The position numbers were made by a program, and so were the translations under genes. Under the pieces are notes generated by a model that made no database searches, was not told where the DNA came from, and was given only the letters and a program-made list of their open reading frames with translations. A stretch of DNA of 64,000 bases from Euryodendron excelsum (taxonomy: Eukaryota > Streptophyta > Magnoliopsida > Ericales > Pentaphylacaceae), in NCBI GenBank assembly GCA_033060915.1, contig CM065393.1:5434501-5498500 (forward strand), in the 5' to 3' direction. Position 1 is the first letter of the stretch. Each line of letters starts with the position of its first letter. This document shows, piece by piece, positions 45,498 through 54,109 of this stretch.

Positions 45498-45970
45498 ACT
45501 TAATTGGCTATTCAGATGCTGATTATGCTGGTAGCAAAGTTGATAGAAAAAGTACTAGTGGATCTTGTCAATTTCTTGGAAATATGCTTGTTTCATGGTC
45601 TAGTAAGAAACAAAACTCTGTTGCACTTTCTACAGCCGAGGCTGAGTATATTGCAGCCGGAAGTTGTTGTGCACAAGTGCTTTGGATAAAACATCAATTA
45701 GAAGACTTTGGTTTAACATTTGAACATATTCCAGTTAGATGTGATAACACAAGTGCCATCAATCTGACTAAAAACCCTATCCAACACTCTCGCACAAAGC
45801 ACATTGAGATTAGACATCATTTTATACGTGATCATGTGCAAAAAGGTGACATTTTGCTTGATTTTGTGAGTACTGAACATCAACTTGCAGATATATTCAC
45901 AAAACCCTTGAATGAAGATAGGTTTTGTATGATTAGGAGAGAATTGGGAATGAGCAACCCTTTATCTTGA
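45485..45970 (+). CDS. TE-A RNase H domain, separate frame
   Basis: The frame is open from the A run to TGA at 45968-45970. It is the Copia-type RNase H that removes the RNA strand during reverse transcription: SDADYAG (Asp), STAEAEYIA (Glu), CDNTSAI (Asp) and [12 protein letters not shown] supply the acidic centre, and the [12 protein letters not shown]-terminus is complete. No ATG starts it, so it needs fusion to RT. Compared with TE-B the A run is two bases longer. The phase break is the only defect seen in this half of pol. Confidence 0.9.
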   Translation, partial: NTSLNLIGYSDADYAGSKVDRKSTSGSCQFLGNMLVSWSSKKQNSVALSTAEAEYIAAGSCCAQVLWIKHQLEDFGLTFEHIPVRCDNTSAINLTKNPIQHSRTKHIEIRHHFIRDHVQKGDILLDFVSTEHQLADIFTKPLNEDRFCMIRRELGMSNPLS

Positions 45971-46464
45971 ATGCTTAGATGTTTATATATGTTTGATAAA
46001 TGCATAAGTATCCTTGAAATTGATTACAAACTTGTTTGATGCATTTCATGGCTTTTAAAAAGACATCTTTGCATTTCTGGAGAAAAAGAGTCGACTCATG
46101 CTCCAAAAGAGTCGACTCCTGGACTCTGGAATCAGCCTCACATGTCCTCTGTCGAAAAGAGTCGACTCCTCCTGGCAAAAGAGTCGACTCATTTGAACAG
46201 AGAGCTCAGGAAGCTTTCTTCGCTCAAAAAGAGTCGACCCTTTTTAACCATGAGTCGACTCATTTAAGTTAAAATCACTTTAAAACTGTAACACCCCTGT
46301 TTTATTCAAATCATTCCAACGTTTCAAATTTCTCTCTTCTTTCACGATCAACCGCCATCTCCACTTCCAACCACCGAAAAAACTCTCCCTCAATCCTTAC
46401 CCAACCTATATTTGATCATCCTAGAATCTTTCTAACTTCCTTCAACCGTCATTTGCAACCTTCC
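45971..46464 (+). other. pol to 3'-ORF spacer of TE-A
   Basis: A 494-bp non-coding spacer holding a second copy of the 71-bp paired-palindrome array (46088-46261). After it come TTTAAAAC near 46272 and an AT- and C/T-rich leader to the ATG at 46465. It may serve as promoter and leader of the 3' ORF. Confidence 0.7.
46088..46261. promoter_or_regulatory. 71-bp paired-palindrome array between pol and the 3' ORF (3 units)
   Basis: GAGTCGACTC or a close variant starts at 46088, 46109, 46159, 46181, 46231 and 46252. Pair spacings are 21, 22 and 21 bp, and the pair-to-pair period is 71 and 72 bp. The words between sites (for example GAACAGAG after the second site) are shared with the LTR array, so the two arrays are copies of the same module. 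The array ends about 200 bp before the 3' ORF ATG. Confidence 0.88.
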
Positions 46465-46974
46465 ATGGCTCCTAAATCTGCTCCATCGAAGAAAGGCAAG
46501 AAAGCCCTAAAAGAGCCGACTCCCATATCCAAGAGAGGAACGAAGAGGAAGACTAAAGGGGACTCTTCTAAGCTTTCAAAGAGGAGAAAAGGGAAGCAAA
46601 CTGAGGAGGAGGAAGATGTATTTCTCGACAACACCATTTACTTTGAGAAGAAATCAAATCAAGATAAGTATGAGAAAATTTTCTCTTCTAGAGTCATTTT
46701 AAATGGAAGATGGATAGATTATGCTTTCTTTGCTAAAGAGAAGTTTGCTTTTGAACCAAAATTTGAAGCTCTTGGTTGGAAATCTATTACTTTGTTAAAG
46801 GATGATGTATATCCTGAAATTGTTGGACAATTCTATGCCCATGTAGAAAAGGAAACTGGAGAAGTAAATGTGATTAGTTATGTGAAGGGTGAAACCATTA
46901 CCCTCACTAAAGGAGTGATTTGTCAAATTTTAAAAATTGGTAGTGGTGGGCAAATGGACAAGAAAGATGTTTAG
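46465..46974 (+). CDS. TE-A extra 3' ORF, N-terminal part
   Basis: ATG at 46465 gives a 169-residue frame. A strongly basic N-terminus (KKGKK, KRGTKRKTK, KRRKGK, about residues 8-50) looks like a nuclear localisation signal. It is followed by a Glu-rich patch and a domain with ILNGRWIDYAFF, FEALGWKS, DDVYPEIVGQFYAHVE and ISYVKGETI. I recognise this as the 'putative plant transposon protein' domain seen in extra ORFs of plant LTR elements. In Sireviruses this position is called env-like, but I see no signal peptide or membrane segment. The frame ends at TAG 46972-46974. The following segment continues the same protein in another frame from about 46940, so a frameshift splits it. Confidence 0.75.
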   Translation: MAPKSAPSKKGKKALKEPTPISKRGTKRKTKGDSSKLSKRRKGKQTEEEEDVFLDNTIYFEKKSNQDKYEKIFSSRVILNGRWIDYAFFAKEKFAFEPKFEALGWKSITLLKDDVYPEIVGQFYAHVEKETGEVNVISYVKGETITLTKGVICQILKIGSGGQMDKKDV

Positions 46975-47713
46975 TAGAAAGACTGCTTTATCTGCTTTAC
47001 TGGGAAAGGAAATTACTGATGATTCATTCCAACCCATGGCCAATGACTTGCCTTTGGAACTGAGATTGGTGCATCACTTTATTTGTCACATTCTCATTCC
47101 TAAAGGTGGGAAGTTTGACTATATCACTGAAAGGGAATTGTTTTTCCTCTGGGCTTATTTGACAGACACTAAAATTGATTTGCCTGAGTTTATTTTAGAG
47201 CACATTGTCAAAGCCTCAAGAACCAAAGTTAGCCTACCCTATGGGATCCTCTTGACCAAAATTTTTAAACACTTCAAGATAGATTTAAGGGGTGAAAAGC
47301 ACAGAACTCCTGATTCTAATTCAGATGAGTATAATCAGAAAACTTTGTCAAGGATGGGCTATCACTTCAACCCACAGAGCAAGACCTGGACCCCTAGAAA
47401 AGAGAAACATATTGACAGTGGGACTCCTGGAATTGAATCCACTGAAAGAGGTGAACCTTCCAGTGCCATACCAGAAAGTGGTGAACCCTCTAGACCTGCC
47501 TCTTCTCCTACTCCAAGGGAACTTTTTCCAATGAGCATTGTTCCAGGTGGCCAATCAGTAGATATGAGTATTTTGATGAGCATGGTAAGAGACTTGAAAA
47601 GGCATCAAGAAGAGATGTTCACTAAATTGGATAAGAAAATTGATAATGGGGCAACTAGATTATTCTTTGTTGAAAAAGAAGGTAAGAGAATTGAGCAAGG
47701 CCTTTGTGTCTGA
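46937..47713 (+). CDS. TE-A extra 3' ORF, central part
   Basis: A 258-codon frame that overlaps the previous one and carries the second half of the same domain: PLELRLVHHFICHILIPKGG, ERELFFLWAYLTD, LPEFILEHIV, LPYGILLTKIFKHFKIDL and TLSRMGYHF. A Ser/Pro/Glu-rich linker follows, then a short amphipathic stretch (MSILMSMVRDLKRHQEEMFTKLDKKID) that may form a coiled coil. It stops at TGA 47711-47713, but similarity resumes in the same frame after the stop. The nominal start at 46937 is not a natural start. Confidence 0.72.
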   Translation: MVVVGKWTRKMFSRKTALSALLGKEITDDSFQPMANDLPLELRLVHHFICHILIPKGGKFDYITERELFFLWAYLTDTKIDLPEFILEHIVKASRTKVSLPYGILLTKIFKHFKIDLRGEKHRTPDSNSDEYNQKTLSRMGYHFNPQSKTWTPRKEKHIDSGTPGIESTERGEPSSAIPESGEPSRPASSPTPRELFPMSIVPGGQSVDMSILMSMVRDLKRHQEEMFTKLDKKIDNGATRLFFVEKEGKRIEQGLCV

Positions 47714-48070
47714 AGGAACCAAAAAATCAGAGAGAAAGTTGCCAATGACATTGCTCTTTCCACTGAGCATATTGGCAAATATATGAAGAAGCTGGTGGGA
47801 GACCAATACCAGCCACTCTTCCCTTCAGCAGCAGAATTTGTAGCAGAAGACTCAAGTACTGATGAGTTGGAAGGATCCAGTGGAAGGGAGCATACCTCTT
47901 CTCAGCCATCACCTGCAGACCCCTCTGATCCTCTTGACCAAACTCCTCCAAAGTCTTCTGTAGCTCCTCACAAATATGGCCTGAGACAAAGACCTTCAAG
48001 CAACAAATTTACAAACACTGCTGATAATCCAGTTGATCTCTCTCAAACTCCTTCTCCCAAAAGAAAATGA
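47714..48070 (+). CDS. TE-A extra 3' ORF, C-terminal part
   Basis: The same frame as the central part continues after the TGA with KVANDIALSTEHIGKYMKKLV, a Ser/Asp/Pro-rich linker and the tail YGLRQRPSSNKFTNTADNPVDLS, ending at 48068-48070. TE-B keeps the matching blocks MGNDIAMPTEHLGQYIKKMV and YGLRQRNSAKFTNTADDPIDLS, so this tail is conserved in the family and is truly coding. Function unknown. Confidence 0.7.
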   Translation, partial: RNQKIREKVANDIALSTEHIGKYMKKLVGDQYQPLFPSAAEFVAEDSSTDELEGSSGREHTSSQPSPADPSDPLDQTPPKSSVAPHKYGLRQRPSSNKFTNTADNPVDLSQTPSPKRK

Positions 48071-49055
48071 AGACCTCTGCCTCTGAACTCTCTATTTTCT
48101 GTTTTTGAACAAGACATTTTCTAAAGCATCATGTAATATGTTTGTGGATGGTTCTTTTTGTTAAACTCTTTCAATATTTCTTTATGAATGAATGGTGTGT
48201 TTTGAATCTCTTTATCTTAACATTGCTATCTCATTTGTGTTTGGTTGAATGAATGATTGCTTTAACAATACTGAATGAATGATTGCTTTAACTATCTTTG
48301 TAAATGATCTTCACATAAACATCATTGTATACTATTTTTTTTTTGCTATTGTACCTGTCTGTTTTTCTCCATCTATTACTCCTCTTTTTGAGGATTTGAC
48401 AAAAAGGGGGAGCAATTTTTCTCAAAAAGATCAAAAGGAGAGAAAACACTCCTCAATGCACTACCAGGAATTATATCATAAGGCATCAACTGCAAAGGAA
48501 AGGGGGAGCATTGGTTTGATGAAGTTAAAGCAGTAAGAAGTATCCAATGAATGCAGCATGAATTTTTTACATCACCAGCTGCCTACATACCCTGCACTTC
48601 TGAGTTAGAATTTACTTTACCCTGAATCTGAGACTGCTCTAAGGCACAGAATACAAAAGCAAGGGGGAGCTAAGGCATGGTATAAAAATCTTCCTTTATC
48701 TAAATTTTTCTGATATTGCAAGTTATTGAGCCTCTTAGAATTTTGAGCATATTGTCTATACTCTTAAAGGCTTCTTTGTATGCCATTTCAAAGAAAACTC
48801 CTTCATTGAGGGGGAGGATTTTTTTTTAAAAACTGAACTATGACTCCACTTTCTCATTCAAAATTTGCATTCCTTTTTTTGATTGATTAACAAAAAGGGG
48901 GAGAATACTTATAAAAAAAATATATATATATTGACATGGAAAGAAAACTGAGACTTTGAAGTCCCATACTTCAAATACATATTCATCCTCATGTTTTATA
49001 TTGAGCTTAATTGCATATATTTTTAATGTTTTGTCATCATCAAAAAGGGGGAGAT
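48071..49055 (+). other. TE-A 3' untranslated region with repeated polypurine-tract words
   Basis: No gene. The word AAGGGGGAG or a close form occurs six times: 48401-48412, about 48497-48508, 48661-48669, 48808-48817, 48892-48903, and finally the functional position 49042-49053 directly before the 3' LTR. Repeated polypurine words upstream of the 3' LTR are, as I recall, typical of Sireviruses. Confidence 0.8.
49042..49053 (+). promoter_or_regulatory. TE-A polypurine tract
   Basis: AAAAAGGGGGAG, two bases before the 3' LTR start TGTTGAGTC, is the expected primer for plus-strand DNA synthesis. Confidence 0.9.
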
Positions 49056-50726
49056 TGTTGAGTCAATGCCTTGATTTTGATGATAACAAAACATGGTTAA
49101 ATGATCTAATAATTCTACTTAGTGTGCAGATGAATTATTAATTAGATCTTGACTTGAAGCTTATCATAATAGAGGATTTATGATAAAAAGCATGATGGAG
49201 TGATGTATTCTACAATGGTGATGTTACAAGAGAATGAAGATGATGGATATCAAAGAAGAAGAATGAAAATGATCAAAGTATTGATTTAAAAGATTGAAGA
49301 CTTTGAGTACTTGAAGATATCTTGCAAGAATGGAAGAAAAAGATACCAACTCAAAATATGGAAGTTTTCTTAGAAGATGTAAAGATGTCTTGAAGACATG
49401 GAAGGAATCACAAGATTTGTAAAGCTTTCTTGAGTTGTTGAAGTCCATGGAGAAGCCATGTTGTTTGAAGAAATGAAGATTCTAAGTCATGGAAGCTCTC
49501 TTGAAGATATTGAAGAAGACTTGAATCAATAGATGAAGCTATGATAATGGAAGAGCTCTACAAGTGATGAAAATGAAGAAAACTCACCTTGAATGGATTG
49601 AAGATGTTCTTGGAGTCATCTAATCTTGAAGAAGTGTTTGCAAGCTTTAAAAAGCCTATTTAGATGATCCTTGAAGAGATTGGAAGCTTTGAAAAAGAAT
49701 GAAGAAAAGTTACAAAAATATGGGTTTTTGGAAAAAGGGTCGACTCCTCAAGTTAAAAGAGCCGACTCATTCGAACAGAGCCTTGGAATTCTGCTGGAAG
49801 CTTAAAAGAGTCGACTCCTGGCCAAAAAGAGTCGACTCATTGCAACAGAGAACAAACAATTCTGCAGACTGCTGAAAAGAGTCGACTCCTAGGACAAAAG
49901 AGTCGACTCATTTGGACAGAAACTTGAAAAATCTGCTGAAATGCAAAAAGAGTCGACTCATTGAGAAAAGAGTCGACTCCTAGACTCTAACGGCTAGTTT
50001 TCTGACAGACGGTATGGGCACAAACACAACCAAATCTTCTCCCATACTTCTCCAACGGCTAGAATCGATCCATACCTATATATATGAGATATATACAGCT
50101 TCAAAGATGCAAGGAAGAGCAATTATACCATTCATATCAAGTGCTTCAAAGCTAAAAATCACCTGCACCTAACTGTTACATATTCTTGCTGAGTGTTTAA
50201 AGTTATCCATTGAGTTGTATTCATTTGTATACTCACTAGGAGAGTCACTCTTTGTATAATCTTCATTCATTCTTGTTTGGGAGGGTTTGTAACCTTGTAA
50301 GTTTAAGTGTTCTTGGGAAAAAACACTTGTAAGTTTAAGAGAAGCTTGGACAAAATCTCTTGGGTTTTGAAAGCTTGGGAAGAAGCTTTTGTAAAGAGTG
50401 AGCTGGGCACTCGTGGCACAACCAGCGGCTGTGTAAGGTGTATTGCATAGTGGAATTCCTTCGAAAGGATCGAAGAAGAGAGGACGTAGGCAAGGTTGGC
50501 CGAACCTCTATAAATCTGGTGCATATTTCTTCTGCCTCTGTTTTGCTTACTTGCTTATTATGCATGCTTGCAAATACTTGCTCTAATGTACACTTCATTT
50601 GCTTGATACATATACTTTGATTATTTGTTACTAAAATCCATAAACGATTTTTTAGTTGAAACTCTTGTTAAAAATTCTATAAAACCCAATTCACCCCCCC
50701 TCTTGGGTTGCCTACTTGGGCCAACA
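49056..50726 (+). repeat. TE-A 3' LTR
   Basis: Near-identical to the 5' LTR. Differences are one G fewer in GCAAGAATGG, one T fewer in ATGGGTTTTTGG, C for T in TCTGCTGAAATG, and one A more in GGGAAAAAACAC. The 71-bp array is repeated at 49737-49979. Confidence 0.95.
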
Positions 50727-50960
50727 ATTATAACTATGGTGGTCTTCGATAGACCCATTTTATGGTATGTTATGTTTTGGAGATTAGGCACGGCTCAGCC
50801 ATGTATGACAATCGTTTTGTTTTACGTTCATAAAGTAAAATCTCATTTCCGTAATTATGCACAGGTGTTCAACAAGTTTATTTAATACGGTCTTGGGTAG
50901 CCTCGCTACTAGTCGGTCATGTACTCTAAATCTGCATAGGCCGGGTTTTAGGGCGTGACA
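50727..50960 (+). repeat. TE-C 5' LTR, last part
   Basis: Resumes with the second ATTAT target copy and ends GGGCGTGACA at 50960. Confidence 0.8.
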
Positions 50961-50963
50961 GCG

Positions 50964-50976
50964 TGGTATCAGAGCT
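50964..50976 (+). promoter_or_regulatory. TE-C primer-binding site
   Basis: TGGTATCAGAGCT three bases after the LTR end matches the initiator-tRNA-Met complement. Confidence 0.88.
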
Positions 50977-51140
50977 ATAGGTTGACACCAAAAGATTGAG
51001 TCATGTCTAGATAGAATTCTAGGTTTGACTTAACTATGTGCTATGTGTATGTACATGTAATCTATGTGTATAATGACGTGCTAAGGTGTATTATGTGTAG
51101 TAATGCTATGTTTCATGCTTGACTGTTTGTTTGCATTCGT

Positions 51141-51292
51141 ATGAAGAGTATGCCGCCAAGAGGAAGAGATCGTAGAGGAGCTGGAGAGCTCGAGGAATGA
51201 ATGGATCATATTGAGAGAATCTTGGCCGGACTTGTTCAAGTGGCTCCACACTTGCACACTTCTCTGGTACCTCTCAAGTATGTTTTGTATCT
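51141..51292 (+). pseudogene. TE-C gag start, interrupted by TE-B
   Basis: ATG at 51141 (or 51150) opens an Arg-rich start MPPRGRDRRGAGE, typical of chromovirus Gag. It has a TGA after LEE, then MDHIERILAGLVQVAP. TE-B begins at 51293. Past TE-B the sequence is already protease, so most of gag had been deleted. Confidence 0.65.
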
Positions 51293-52986
51293 TGTTGACT
51301 CCATGCCTTAATTTTAATGATAATAAAACTTTGTTTAAATGTCTAATTACTTTACTTAGTGTACAGATTATATCATGCATTAATTAAACTATGACTTGAA
51401 GCTTGAATATATTAAAGAATTTATAAAGCGTGTCAAGAAGAATTGAAGAGTGTGAAAATGATGGAAGAAGGTATATGGATTGAAGAAGTCCTCTAATTTA
51501 AATGATTTTATCTCGAAGAGATGGAAAGTGGTAAAGATCAAGTAAACAGAATATCACAAATCGTGGAAGGTCTTTTGGAAGATTTGATTAAGTCTCAAAT
51601 CAAGTGAAGTTATGAATTGATTGAAGAAATTCTTGAAGAGCAACATGCATAAAAGGAGACATTTCAAGCGTTAGAAGCCTAATCTGAAATATCAATAAAA
51701 TGCTTGAAGGATTTGAAGAAGGTTGAAAAAGTCCTTCAAAATGAAGGATATAGATTTGGCAAGGGTCGACAAATCCACTCCAGGAGTCGACACATGAAGA
51801 CAATGGTTTGAACCTGAGCATATGAAATTGGCATGGGTCAACACATCCAGAACAAGAGTCGACACTTAGTTCATCAGGTGTCAACACTTAGACGAATAGG
51901 TGTCGACACATGGAGACAGTGAGCATGAATTTGATAAATCTTTAAAAGAGTCGACTTATGAGTCTACAGGAATCGACACATGGAGACAAATTGCATGACT
52001 TTGAAAAATCGATTAAAAAAGTTGACACATGAAGTTACAAGAGTCGACACATGGAAACAGAGTGTATGACTTTGAAAAATACTTAAAGAAGTCAACATAT
52101 GAGCCTAGAAGAGTTGACACACTGCGATTGTGCCTTAGAGCTACATGCTAAAATTTGAAGGAGTCGACACTTGGTTCCTCAGGAGTCTACACATGGAGGC
52201 AGATTGCTTAAAGAACAATGTTCAGAATATGAAGGTGTCGAGACTTGCAGCCTAAGGGCAGACCCATGCCACTGCAATGGTAATATTTTTAATCATTCTA
52301 CAACTGTGTTCTCATATTTAATGCAACATCAACTACCTCCAATGGCTAGAATCAAAGCTAAGGCATATATATAAGATCCCCATCGCATATACAAGAAGAG
52401 AGGACATTCATACAACTGCAACAAACGAATTTGAAGGCATAAACCCTAGTGTTACTATTGATTTGCTGAGATATTGAGGATTTACTGATCTTACACTGAT
52501 TTCATCCACTCTTTGAGAGAGATACTTTGTGTAAACGTCATTTATTCTATTTGGGTGGATTTGTAAACTTGTGAGTTTGAGTGTTCTTATTAAAAAATAC
52601 TTGTAAGTTTGAGTGAAACTTGGATAAAATCACTTAAGAAGATTTGAAAGCTTGAGAAGAGCTCTTATAAGAAGTGAGCTAGGCATTGGATCAACTAGCA
52701 CCTGCTTTGTAATTGTTCATTGCATAGTGGAAGAGCTTTCAAGGGGGTCTTGAGAGTGAGAACATAGGTCACGAGTTGTGACTGAACCTCGATAAATCAT
52801 TGTGTTCATTTTGTGCTATATTTTTCATTTCTTATTTGAGATTGCTTGAACACATTGCACACATACTTTGATTTTGCTATTAAATTATTTAATCAGATTG
52901 CTTAATAAGTTTTTAGTTAAAATTATGTGTGATTATTTTTGAAACCCAATTCACCCCACTTCTTTGGTTGCACACTTAGGCCAATA
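51293..52986 (+). repeat. TE-B 5' LTR with paired-site array
   Basis: U3 carries GTCGAC-centred sites (consensus GAGTCGACAC, also GTGTCGACAC) starting at 51763, 51784, 51835, 51856, 51878, 51900, 51948, 51970, 52019, 52041, 52089, 52111, 52161, 52183, 52235 and 52256. Pair spacing is 21-22 bp. The period between pairs is 70-74 bp, except for one extra pair at 51878/51900. The layout equals that of TE-A, although the right half-site differs (CAC for CTC). Confidence 0.85.
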
Positions 52987-53043
52987 ATTGGTATCAGAAC
53001 TAGTACTCTACATTTAAAGGCTTAACATTCTTAAAGTTGGTCC

Positions 53044-54095
53044 ATGGAAACCATATTTAGAAGCTCTCTAGGTGAGATTCAATCCACCAATGGACCTCTC
53101 ATGTTTAATGTAACAAACTACAACTATTAGAAGAATAGAATGAGAATTTATATTCAATCTACTGACTATGAGTTATGGAGGATCATTGTTAATGGTCCTA
53201 AGACTTCCACCAAGTTCATTGAAAGGGAAGTCATCCCTAAACTTGAAAATGAATGGAATGAGAATGACCTGAAGTTTATGCAATCTAATGCTAAAGCTAT
53301 GAACGTTTTATATTGTGCATTGTATCCAAATGAGTTCAATAGGATCTCTATTTGTGAATTTGCCAAGGAAATCTGGGATAGACTTAAAGTGACTCATGAA
53401 GTGACCAATCAGGTCAAGGAGTCCAAGATTAACATTCTTGTGCGTAATTATGAATTATTTAGAATGAAATCGCTATAACTGAAATGTTTACTAGATTCAT
53501 TGACATTGTTAATAGTTTAAAGTCTCTTGGAAGAGTATATCTTAACAGTGAACAGGTGAGAAAGATTCTAAGATCATTGCCAAAAACATGAAAATCCAAA
53601 GTGACAGCAATACAAGAAGCTAAAGACCTTAACACATTGCCACTTGAGGAGCTTCTTGGATCTTTCATGACCTATAAGCTGATTTAAAAGAAAAATGCTC
53701 AAGAAGAGAAGGACAAGAAAAAGAAATCCATTGCATTCAAGTCCATCATATCAGAAAATGAATCTAGAAGTAAAGAAGAAGATGAGTAAGATTTTGCCCT
53801 CCTTGCAAGGAAGTTTAAAATATTCATGAAAATAAGGTGAAAATGAGGAAAGAAGCCTGAAGCAAAAGGTGAAGTCAACTATAAGGATTCAACTATTATA
53901 TGTTATAAATGCAAGAAGGAAGGACACATTAAAGTTGAGTGCCCTATGCTAAAGAAGAAAGAAAAGAAAGGTAAAAGAAGAAGGGCTCTAGCTACTACAT
54001 GGAGTGAAGATGAGGAATCTAGCTCTAATGAGGAAGCTGAATCTCAAGAAATTGCAAACCTATGTCTCATGGCATATGAGAAGGAATATGAGGTT
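53044..54095 (+). pseudogene. TE-B gag remnant
   Basis: Aligns with TE-A Gag from the ATG at 53044. An in-frame TAG lies at 53128-53130, a frame change occurs near 53472, and TGA and TAA codons appear near 53589 and 53687. The CCHC knuckle CYKCKKEGHIKVEC near 53901-53942 keeps all four ligands. The coiled-coil tail and second knuckle present in TE-A are missing, because the text jumps to the protease region near 54100. Confidence 0.85.
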
Positions 54096-54109
54096 TGTCT
54101 TTAAGAAAA

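Larger units (their letters stand above)
39573..50726 (+). mobile_element. TE-A: young Sirevirus (SIRE-type Ty1/copia), 11,154 bp
   Basis: Complete element with exact 5-bp duplications ATTAT at 39568-39572 and 50727-50731, LTRs of 1672 and 1671 bp, an initiator-Met primer site, gag, pol with protease, integrase, RT and RNase H in Copia order, an extra 3' ORF and a polypurine tract. The two LTRs differ at one substitution (T in CTGTTGAAATG, C in the other) and three single-base length changes in short homopolymers. One substitution in about 1670 bp implies very recent insertion. Several frameshifts nevertheless break gag-pol and the 3' ORF. Confidence 0.95.
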
